A DNA stretch of 64,000 bases from Marisa cornuarietis (Eukaryota; Mollusca; Gastropoda; Architaenioglossa; Ampullariidae). The stretch lies in NCBI GenBank assembly GCA_004794655.1, contig SMMW01000534.1:2673501-2737500 (forward strand). The letters run 5' to 3'. The notes beneath the pieces are model-generated. The model ran no database searches and had not been told where the DNA came from. It saw only the letters and a list, made by a program, of their open reading frames with translations. Below are positions 28,844 to 39,800 of the stretch, piece after piece; position 1 is the first letter of the stretch, and each line of letters starts with the position of its first letter. The translations under genes were made by a program, and so were the position numbers.

Positions 28844-29757
28844 TGTCACGGATCGACCCGTGCCAGGGTGAAATGGCAAGGGTCAGTATGTTCTGGCCGC
28901 TGTGGGGGTGTCTATCCTCTTCCCTTTCGATAAGATGGATTCTTGACGCTTGATTTCTTCAGTGGTGTTGCCCGGTGTTTATCTCTCTTTTCCTGATTAG
29001 TAGGCGATGATGGTTAGAAGGTGTAGCCTACATTAGAAAACAATGATGGCTCCGTCCTCCTCGCTCGGCGGTCTCTGCCAAAGAGGGAGCTGTTTGTAAG
29101 TCCCTTTCTCGCAGGAACACCCTCTAGGTCTTTTGATACACTGTGATAAAATTGTTCTCTAATGATTAAGTCTCTCAGATGATCAAAGTCTTTTGGGATA
29201 TTTTCTCGGGAAATCCAGCAGTTAACTAATCCATCTAATCTGATGAGAAATAGAATCATGGATTCCTCTGCCTGGGGACGCACAGTTCGGAATTTCCTTC
29301 GATATCCTTCTTCGGTATCCTGGAACATCATTAATAGTTTTTTTTTTAATTGTTCATAGCTAGCTTCGCCCTTGATAGATAAGGTGTAGTACACATTCAA
29401 AGTTGTGAAAAGGAAATATTTTGACAACTTTTTTTTTCAAAGGAGGGAGGATTGTCACGGATCGACCTGTGACAGGGAGAAAAGTTAGCTATGAAGTTAT
29501 TTCCCTTATGGGTTCTAAGAAGCAGGACTACTCCCCCTTTATGCGCGTGAAAGCATGATTGTATGGTTTATGAAAGGACGTGTAGTGAGCGAAGTAGTCA
29601 CGGAAGTCACTGTAAGCGTTCCTGGTGCAGCTCAATTAATTTAAGCCAATATGCAAGACATCGTACATATGCATTGATATATTGGGTTGAGTAACCTGTT
29701 ACCGACTACTGGCTTCATGTGTTTCTTCGTCTCATTCGTCCTTCTGTAGACATTACA
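28844..29757 (-). mobile_element. Ty3/Gypsy-type LTR retroelement remnant with gag-like ORF
   Basis: A 137-codon minus-strand frame (29427 to 29014) resembles retroelement gag or SCAN-like domains: SYEQLKKKLLMMFQDTEEGY, then FLIRLDGLVNCW, then HLRDLIIREQF. On both sides stand near-identical 22-bp motifs TGTCACGG...CCGTGACA, at 28844 and 29453, which look like an LTR terminus. The 29453 copy continues into about 300 bp that recur at 59590, so it is probably one LTR. The intervening pol region is missing. A purine-rich tract just before 29453 on the plus strand would fit the opposite orientation, so orientation and exact right boundary are uncertain. Confidence 0.55.
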
Positions 29758-30200
29758 TTTGCATATGGTGGTGCCTCTATCAGCAATCTGTGTGCACGCC
29801 GGACATGGGTGGCCATTTGTCTGCCTGTCTTCGTCGTCGTGGTGTGGACATGCATGCGTGCTCTGGGCGTATTGAGTTCACTCACTGTGACTGTGTCTGC
29901 TAACATTCGTCGAATGGTTTAGCTCACAGCTGTAGACTCCGCCACACCATGACTCTCAATGTTATCCTTTAGATGTTATGTTCATGCTTGTGTGCGGTAT
30001 TTTCTTGTTCTACCTTGTATTTTTGTTTGTTGCAATGTCTCTGTATAATTGTTTGTTAATAAGTTTGGTCTTTGTTTGAACATGGTTTCTGTGTCAATCT
30101 GTTTTAAAGCTTTTTTTTTGGAAAGCGCATTGAGTCGACTCTGGGGTTGAAAATTGCGCTATATAAATCTACTTTAATAATAATAATAATAATAATAATA
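29758..30200 (+). mobile_element. Retroelement 3' tail ending in (AAT)n
   Basis: At 30119-30200, a segment reading aagcgcattgag...gcgctatataaatctactttaa and then (TAA)n is the usual 3' end of CR1-like elements or dependent SINEs (short conserved 3' segment plus triplet tail). The upstream part (29758-30118) has no recognised coding sequence. Confidence 0.5.
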
Positions 30201-32959
30201 AAAGGTGCGTACTGAAGAAGCAAACACTTAAAAATTATAAATATCATCTTTCAAATGCAAATGTTATTACAATACTAAAGCAATTTCTATCATCTGTGAG
30301 TCTAAAGTATATAAATTTCGATATCAGTGTATAATAGTAGAGATTAGGTAAGTGTCTATCGATATTTATATGGTTTCGCTTGGTAATCAATGGGTCGTCA
30401 TGAAAGTTTTGACAGCATTTATCATACTTGAGAACAAAAAAAAAAAAAAAGAAAATCCCAGAACAAAACCAAAAAGACCACCCGAGGTTCGGACGCATGA
30501 CATATCAAAGAAAAGGCACTACCCAGATAGCATTTGAACGTTTTATAATCATTTACAAATGGTTCTCGCGAAATGTTCATATAATGTTCGCAGGAAATGT
30601 TTTTTAAAAACGCTTATCATGCCCATCAAAGTAATGTGTTATTAATGTTTGCATTCCAACCATTTGTCGACCTTTTACAGACTTTTTTCAAACATTTAAT
30701 AGATGTTCTGAATTTTAAACACTTATCCAACCATTTAACAAATTTTCTCACCCAGAGAGGTTAAACTTAATTTTGTTATGACATTTTAATATGCTGCTCA
30801 CTGAGACGAGGTGGTTTTACGCCGAGCCAGCAACTAACGCTGCATCACGGCAAGGTAGCCAGCAAGACAGGGACTGATTCATTTGTGAAACCTAGTTAGT
30901 CCAAGAAAGTATGATACAGCGGTCACAAGCTTAGCTAGCCCAACAAAGTGCGATGCAGCAAAACCAAATTAGTTAGTTCAACAAAGTATGATGTAGCAGA
31001 ACCCTGTGTAGTAGATGAGAAGAGTGTCGAGGACACAAGGAGGTTAGGGTCCAGTCAGGAAGCAGATGACTGGTTGCTGCTGCACTGAAAGCTGTGACCA
31101 CTAAGCTGGATGCAAAGTAGGCGAGCAGGGCGTTGCCGGGAGACAGCCAAGTGTCTAGGAAGTTCGTGTGACCACACATTGTGTGATAATATCATATCTT
31201 ACATCAGCAGTTTCCTCAGTTTACCAAACCGGTAAGTATTCAAGATTTTATTAGGATTAGCAAGTTAAGTCCCATTGACTGAAATGTTCCTAGGGATGGG
31301 AGGAGTGAGAGTGGGTGGTTAGACGAAGCAGGACATGTCTAAGGATGGCCTATGCTAGACTCAGGCTGGTTTGTCAACATTTGTCCAGTTTCGGCCTCTA
31401 CCGCTGGCCAGAGCGGCCGAGAAACTAGAGACTGCTGTACCCCCATCTTACTCGCCAGAGGATGTGGCGGCGAGCTCATTTGTGCCAGCGAAATCTTTAA
31501 CTATATAAATGTTTTTGCCACAGTCCATTAACATATTCATCCAACAGAGACACACCACGACATAGAAGTGTATCACAAATTCAGATTTCATTGTGATGAC
31601 TGCCTAGAGGTGGTCGATTTGCCTTGCATCTCGAAACTTTGAATCGAGACCCCAATGACACTTGTCATTTGTTTTTACGTGATGTAAATCAGAGAGAGTA
31701 AGAGAGTGTCGATATGACAAACATACCCAACAGATAGCTTATAGGGTTTAAAAAGATGACAAATAGCATTGTTTTATTAACAGGCACATTGGTGGATACA
31801 TCTACAAGCCAACAGACAACAGATTCTTCTTGTGATTTTCCAACGAAACTCCCTGCATCAGGGGAACGGACATAATAATATGACTGACTCCAAGAACCGA
31901 GAGCCACAAACTTCAGAAAGATGAACATCACGGGGGTTCCTGAACACATATCCTTGTTTTTTTTCAGAACTTTAGCTCTACATAGCGGTGCCATTCTTTC
32001 TTTGAATGCCTTTGAAAAGCTGACCCCAAACAAGTTTTTCGAGGACTGGTTAAAACAATATCTCAAAGTCCGTCTCTTCTTCTTCACGCTGTTCCGTGTT
32101 ATAAACACAAGAGCACGGAGGAAGGTGGGATACAGGCATGGGGTTTAAAACAGACGGTAAATGCATGTTTACGTACATTCAGTACAGAAACTCATTGTCT
32201 TACTTGTATGTTAAAAGTAAAGTTAATGCCAATGGTGTGTCCACCTCTACCTTAAACATTTAATACTATCATTACTTTTTATAGGTAAAATGTTGTGCTT
32301 TTTCATTGATACTCCAGGGTGGACAGTGTTACCTTTCTTATCGAAGACTGTCGATTCGTCACAAATTCAATAGATATTGTACATAGAAACTATCCCTTTC
32401 GAAAAATATTATCCTTGTTTTTTGACATCTATTGATTAAAAGGAGGAATAACTGATATTGCGCTTTTGAGCTATTGTTTAGAAAGACACTTAAAATTAAA
32501 AACGAAAACTGATATTCTTGAGAAAGATGGACGATGGTGAAACAGGTTCGTGTTCCTTACCTGTGCACAAGAACTGCTAAACATACAGCCGGAAACGGTA
32601 GACCACACAATCTGTACACCATTTTAAATTACTACCACAGAATATGTACATCACTTTAAATGACTAACACAGATAACGAGTGAGGCAGAGGGCAGACAGA
32701 TTGTAGCTGTCTTGAGACATTTAATTGTGAAAAGGTTAATGGCAGACCTACTGGATTAATTGCACAGGACTATTTCCTAAAACATAATGTACAAACGGCA
32801 ATTGGATTACATTTCTTAATTACATTATCACCCATAACTGGAAAACCTTACGTGCTAGAAAAGCAAAAGTTATTTGATTTGAATTCAACTAAAGTTACCA
32901 TAAGCTACCTATCTGCTTATCTGTTACAAAATATTGTGTTGGAAACTGTAATCGTCGCA

Positions 32960-33770
32960 CCAGCTATAGTGTGTAGGAGTCTTTATAATAGCATGTTAGT
33001 GTGCAGGAGTCTTTATAATAGCATGTTAGTGTACAGGGGTCTTTATAGCATGTTAGTATGTAGGGTCTTTATAATAGCATGTTAGTGTACACGGCTCTTT
33101 ATAGCATGTTAGTGTGTAGGGTCTTTATAATAGCATGTTAGTGTACACGGCTCTTTATAGCATGTTAGTGTACACGGCTCTTTATAGCATGTTAGTGTGT
33201 AAGGTCTTTATAGCATGTTAGTTTGCAGGAGTCTTTATAGCATGTTAGTGTGCAGGATCTTTATAGCATGTTAGTGTGTAGGAGTCTTTATAGCATGCTA
33301 GTGTGCAGGGTCTTTATAGCATGTTAGTGTGCAGGGTCTTTATAGCATGTTAGTTTGTAGGAGTCTTTATAATAGCATGTTAGTGTACACGGCTCTTTAT
33401 ATCATGTTAGTGTGCAGGAGTCTTTATAGCATGTTAGTGTGTAGGGTCTTTATAGCATGTTAGTGTGCAGGAGTCTTAATAATAGCATGTTAGTATACAC
33501 GGCTCTTTATAGCATGTTAGTGTGCAGGATTCTTTATAGCATGTTAGTGTGTAAGGTCTTTATAGCATGTTAGTGTGCAGGAGTCTTTATAGCATGTTAG
33601 TGTGTAGGGTCTTTATAGCATGTTAGTGTGTAGGGTCTTTATAACATGTTAGTGTGCAGGAGTCTTTATAGCATGTTAGTGTGTAGGGTCTTTATAGCAT
33701 GTTAGTGTGTAGGGTCTTTATAATATGTTAGTGTGCAGGAGTCTTTATAATAGGGTCTTTATAGGATGTT
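32960..33770. repeat. Minisatellite of 24-30 bp units (copy 1)
   Basis: About 28-30 tandem units of the type gcatgttagtgtgcagg followed by agtctttata or close variants, with unit lengths of about 24, 27 and 30 bp interspersed. It ends about 180 bp before the CRE of the lectin C promoter. The second block copy has a shorter, more homogeneous array at 51770-52240. Confidence 0.95.
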
Positions 33771-33946
33771 TGATGCCCATTGTCCTGACACCCGTATGGT
33801 TGTTCTGCGATGGCTGCCTAGAAACTGCACGTTGTAAACTCTAGCAGATACAAACCTCCCTGGTGGAGGAGTGTGAAAGCATGATATACGTGCCACACCC
33901 ACGGCCCGCGATGGATGGAGGTCTCGATCATCAAGCATGGACACTC

Positions 33947-34127
33947 TGACGTCACACTGTCCACTGCCGGGTGCAGCCAGCTCGTGACAGGGCCTCGCTT
34001 TGCACGGCGGGATGGCCCTTGCGAGCTGAAGAAGTGCGCCATCTATGCTGCGGACTCAGGATTTCCGGCCCCGCCCTACATGACGAAGACACCAGTCACG
34101 TGACCACATTGAACAAGCCATATAAAG
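33947..34127 (+). promoter_or_regulatory. Promoter of lectin C: CRE, E-box, TATA
   Basis: TGACGTCA (33947-33954), CACGTG (34097-34102) and TATAAAG (34121-34127) occur in order upstream of the signal exon. All three are retained in the second copy at 52275, 52424 and 52448, so nothing has disrupted them since the duplication. A start site near 34,150 would give a leader of about 270 nt, or one with a 5' UTR intron. Which factors bind is unknown. Confidence 0.6.
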
Positions 34128-34420
34128 GACCGCAACATATTCATTTGTTATTTGTGAGCTTTGTCTCGCAAATATCCCGCCAGTCTGTGCTGTCAGCATC
34201 CTGTGTCTCTCCCTGTCACATGGCACAAGCTGTGTACAGTATGTGACTGACCCTTACACACCGCAGACAAAGATTCTAGTTAGCAACAAACAACTGGAAG
34301 ACAGTGTCGACCTCTGCCTTGCACTGTAGTGAATAAGACTTTGATTTCTGTTTCAGACTCACGATTGTTTGTTTGACATCTGCACGTGAGTGTCGTCAGA
34401 GACAGGTGAAGGTCGTCACC

Positions 34421-36795
34421 ATGGTCACAGCAGGAGGTCGCTTTATTGTACTCGTCGTCTTGATGACAACCGAGATTTTGTCGGTGCCTCCTCCAAGCGG
34501 TATGTAGTTTTAAGAGGTACATTATTTCATGTAGTGTATTATAAGACTTTATTACAGTTTTCCGATTATTTTATGTCATTATTGTGATTTTGATAACCGG
34601 GTGAGTCATTTGTCAATGAGTTTTGTTTCTTGTTAAGTGCCGCTTCGTTGTTTATCACTGTTCTCTTTAATGTTTCCTACTAGTTCCATTACCTTTTGCC
34701 AACTGTGAAAAATGACAAGAATCTATGTGAAGACCTGGCGTAAAACGCCTGCAATAATAACACAATATCTAGTAGTGTCATTTATAGGTAGTCGTTGTCA
34801 TGACAATGTCAGTTATGACGCCTGTTTTATTGTCACAGTAGGTGTTCAGAGGAAAGATAGGGCCCATGTTGTAGCAGGCTTAATCGACAACCTGGCGAGT
34901 AGACTGACCAGACTGGAAGACAACATTTCAGGTGAGAAATACTGGTTTTCTCTGACAGCTATTGACATCCTTCCAGTCCTTTTCTATGACCTCTTCATTC
35001 TCGCTTAGACAACATGTATCAGTGTCTACTGTGGACAATGTATCACGTGTGAAATAATAATAATAATAATAGTGAAGATTTTTATAGCGCATATTCACAC
35101 TCATAGAGAGCATGCTCTTAGCGCTTAAAACGAGGAAGAGACGTGGACTAAGTAGACACAGAACAAAGGGGACGAAAGAAAACGACAGTACTGACGAAAC
35201 AGAAAACATTAAAAGGCATCAAGTAACAGGAACAGAAAAATATAGTGATTCTGCGAGAAAGATGGGTAAAGTAGCAAGAGGGAAGGGGGCGGGGTTAAGA
35301 AGGACGAGCATTGTGCGGACTGTGTTAGGAGAAATGCTCAAGGAAGAGGTGCGTTTTCAGTGCAGATTTGAAAGATTCAGTTGTAGGAAGGTGGCGGATA
35401 TGGAAAGGAAGAGAGTTCCATTGTTTTGCAGCACAGTAGCCAAAAGTCCTGTGACCATATGTTGTTGTTCTGGTGACAGGAACAGTTAGGATACGGTCGT
35501 CAGACGAAGAGCGTAGTTGTCTGGACGGAGAGTAAGGTATGAGAAGTTCAGAGAAATATTCAGGACAGGAGCCAGCAAAGAAATTAAAACACAACACAGA
35601 CAGTTTGTACTGAATGCGAGAACGGATGGGTAGCCAGTGTAGAAAACGAAGGAGAGGAGTGACATGGTCCCGTTTCCTTGCTCTAAACACCAGACGCGCA
35701 GCGGAGTTCTGTACTCTCTGGAGTCTCTGAATGAGGTAGTCAGGGCAGCCTGCCAGCAAGGAGTTGCAGTAGTCAAGTCGAGAAAGAACAAACGCACAGA
35801 CAAGAGTGTTGGTAGCGCGTGTAGAGAGAAAGTGACGGATAGCACTGATCTTACGGAGCTCATAATAGGCAGACCGACAGACAGATGCTACATGTCTATC
35901 GAGTGTCATGTCATCAGAGACAATAAATCCCAGATTCCTAACAGATGACGTGAAGGTGATGTTGCTGTCGCCCACCTTGATGTGATTGGGCAGACTGACG
36001 AGTGAAGGTCAGTGAAATATTAAATGTTACCATACAGTAGCACATATATCTGACATATCATTTTTTAAAATCATCTAAAGAAGTCCTGCTAATTACTTGC
36101 TATATGGTGCCTGACATTCGATCTTTGTATAAACCGCTTCTCCATAAAGTCGGCATTGTTGTTTTAGAAGATGCCATAATGAAAATGATATAAAAGGACA
36201 GCTTTATAACAACCGAGATTTTGTCATTGTCTTTTCCAAGCGGTATGTTGTTTCAAATGGTACATTATTTCATGTATTATAAGACTTTATTCCAGTTTTT
36301 CGATTATTATCAATATATCTTTATCAGTGGTGTAGGAACCAAGGGGACCAAGTTGGGCAGAATATCTTTTTGCCCCCCTCCCCGGCCAAGTGTGATTCTT
36401 GAGATGTGATTCCTTACAGACTACTAATATGGTAGAGGAACCGTAAGAGAAATAGAGAGACAAATGACAAATGTTTTTTTTACGACGGTAACAAAATAAT
36501 CAAAAGTGACACTTTAATACATCTAAGCTTTGATCTAACGAAAGGAAAAAGAAACACTACATTACTATAAAACAAAGGCATTATTAAAGAAGACAGGAGC
36601 TTTTGGCTCACTAGCTTGCAAACTTTGAAATGATTAATATGAGTATAAAGTTTATCTTATTCTGAATATTTCATGATTCCTTGTGGTTTCAGTAACCGGG
36701 TGTCATTTTTCAATGAGTTTTGTTTCTTTTTTAAGCGTTGTTTGGCCTTTTAACACTGAAATAACCATGTATTGTGATGCTACAACCGTGTACTC

Positions 36796-36846
<51 letters not shown>

Positions 36847-39800
36847 AATAGCTGAACTCACGCACCTTATTTTTTTCATCTTGTGTGAGTGTGAACGTCG
36901 TTTTCTGTCACCATGGAGTTAACCCTCCCCCATCTCAAAACAGAGCGTCTTTCTACACCACTGATTATGTCCATTTTCATTTCTAAATAAATGGAAAGTG
37001 TCTACCTAGACTATAGAGTTCCCACGTTTGAGTCTACAATATAATATTATGTTGTTGTTTTATAGTAATTTTGAGTATTGACAGGTTTTGTAAAGTAAGA
37101 TGGATGTACGGATGGTTTTTGCTGGTGACTCTGATCATTCTGTATGCATCTTGTCACTGTATCGAATAACATTGCCCTCTAGCTAGTTCTTCAGGCAGTT
37201 CGAATGGGGGAAAGTTTCCGAGAGTGTCTGCTTGAACTTCAGTGTTTGCGGCCCGCTACCAACCTTCACAGACATTAATATACCCACATAAATCATTTAT
37301 TGGATTTGTAGCAAAAATTTGGGGCTGAAGGTTTGGCAATTAACGGGGAATCGTCTTTCATGCCGCTCTATGGTGACCAATGAAAATGTAGAACTTCCCA
37401 CAATTTTACTGAATTGATGGAAGATGCTATGGCAGGGATGGGCATGGGTGGGCAAAGTATGGCCCGCGGACGTTGGACCGGCCCGTTGGCCATAATGTGA
37501 AATGCACTTGTTTTCTTTATTTGAATTCAGCCTGGGTTTATTTGATTGAAATTTAATGTATCAAATACGAAAGCGTTAGAAATCGGCAGTCCGTAACATT
37601 ATAACACAGACAAAGTACTAAGATAACAAACAGTACGGCTGACATGTCTGATGGAGTCGTTAGAGACCATCGGGGAGGCTGACTTCAAAGGAAAGGCTAG
37701 TTTTAAAGTTTTATTGTGAGCGAATTCAAACAGCTTCACTTTACACAATAAATTCAGTAAGTGAATGCCATTATGGACTCATTTCTTGTCCATTCCATTA
37801 TCACTAGGTTTGGTGTGTTTTTGGTATTTTACCGGGCTGCCGCAGATCTTAGACTTTTGAGACCAGCGCGCAAACACAGAAATTTGCCCACCCCTGAGCT
37901 ATGGGGTGGTGGGTAAAGTGTTTTCAGTGCAAACTTTTCAGGTTCCGGAGGGTTTTGGATTGGTTCCTTTTCTCTTTATACATGATATGTTTCTATTTAA
38001 TTCTGGAGAGATATATTATGCTTATTTTGGGGACTACATTTAAGGTTGCGGCTTAGGTTAGAATAAGGGTTTGGGCTAGAGTGACAAAACAATTAAATTC
38101 AAAGTTTGTTAAGCTAGCAAGCAAGTGCGGCTGTTTGTGCATGCGCAGAACAGGTCAGTCGCCCAAGTCAGTGCTAAAAATGTTGCTGCCCACCCCATGG
38201 ACAACTGATCGAGAGCTCGCTGTACTCTCGCAATATGATCTTTATTTGCTCTCCAACCACCCTGCGCCACTGAGTCACAGAAACTTGGGTTGTGTGACGG
38301 CAAGATGGATGTCACGTGAGGACCTACAGTAATGATGGTTAATGTAAAAATAAACCTGAAAAGAATAATGGACTGCGCATACTCGTCAAAAACATTCGTA
38401 GCAGGGAGTCTGGTTCCAGCGTGAGTTTGAGCAAGTCATAATCACTTAATCTTTGTGGGGCTGCTTTAATTTCGTAGGTATATCTTGTCCTTATTACTAA
38501 GTGACCAAGAATTATGACATGGAATCTAAGATGAGATTTTTATTCCTGTTTCATGTCATTTAGAATGGACTTTCTGTTAATGGTTGTTGTTGTTGACCAC
38601 TGTTTCAAAGACATCGTCGGTCCAAGCAAACATTTTTGTCGATTTCTTCTGCTGTCAGTTCAGTGTCGGCGTCGCTAGCCTGGCTCATGCTATTAAACTG
38701 ACCTTCACTAGATTCATTAAAAGTCGGTCCATCGCTTGTATCAAACTTGTTTCCTGATAGGTTCCTCATCACTCGTTTATACTTTTTGTTCTCTTTCTAA
38801 AGTTTCCTACAAATTCCATTACCTTTTACCATCTGTGAAAAATGCAAGAATCGACGTGAAGACCTGGTTCAAAGTGCCTGCCATAATATCATCATATCTA
38901 TTGCAACATTAGTGTCATTTACATGAAACCGTTATCATATCAGTGTCAATCATGATACCTGTTTGTCTTGTCACAGGAGGTTTAGTCAGCAGCTTGGTGG
39001 ACAAAGTAGCCAAACTGGAAGCAAATGAAGCAGGTGAGATATAATGGTTTTCTTTGACAGCTGTTGTCATACTTCCTGTCCTTTTCTTTTTTCTTTCATC
39101 CTCATTAGCAACAGCAGCAACAGTAAGAATGATGTAGCTGCTTAATGCTTTCTATAGTGTTTTAGACAAATGTACATGGCTGCCAGTACTTTGTACTAAA
39201 ACTAATTTTTAATACCACGTGTCAGGGATCAGAGATACAGCCCCTGACTGGTTAAGAGTGTGTAGTGTGTTGAAAGCGAATAAAGCGTGTGACCTAAGGA
39301 ATGTTAGGAATGGAGTTAGCCCCCTTGTTTGTTTTAAGCGGCAGAGATAGTCACCCTTTAAAGTAGGCTTGTGTGAATCACGGAGTTACATTAGTAATAA
39401 TATTAATATCTTAAATAGACGATTCACAGACTGGACTCAACAAGACAAAAATAAAAGAGGCGGGTTTTCGTCGAGGTTAAAGCACAATAGACAACATTTT
39501 TACACTTTTTTTCTATTATCCAAAAATAACTTATAAATAACAAAAAATAACAAAAAATTATCTGATGCGTTCATTGACTTTAAGAAGGCTTTTGACCCCG
39601 TTAACAGGAATAAACTCTGGTTCAATTCCCGATAAGCGCAGCAAACTTGCTCAGTCGACCCAGCTGGGGGGAATGGATACCTGACTCCATAGTGGGTTGG
39701 GGAAGGTAGGGCAGCGAGTGAGAGGAGATGGGCACCACCTGGTCCCAAGAAGAATGAGGTCTCTAACACCTCACCCCCAAACGACCTGAAAAGGCTAAGG

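Noticed and set aside
31689..32108. 139-codon minus-strand ORF, partly kept at 50434-50784
   Set aside because: The match between the two is explained by the block duplication, the ends of the frames differ, and I see no domain or splice context. Its signal-like start (MFIFLKFVALGSW) is noted only as a curiosity.
32960..33770. CRISPR-like array
   Set aside because: Units are contiguous, with no unique spacers, in a eukaryotic genome; it is a minisatellite. The same applies to 51,770-52,240 and 61,885-62,545.
33915..34103. 62-codon ORF overlapping the CRE and E-box in both promoter copies
   Set aside because: Lies in promoter DNA before the TATA box, its C-terminus differs between copies through a frameshift, and no domain is recognisable.
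35112..35489. 125-codon plus-strand ORF
   Set aside because: It is antisense to the CR1 reverse transcriptase frame and has no homology of its own.
39618..39629. tRNA gene
   Set aside because: Only a B-box-like ggttcaattccc is present, with no A-box or cloverleaf; at most a tRNA-derived SINE.
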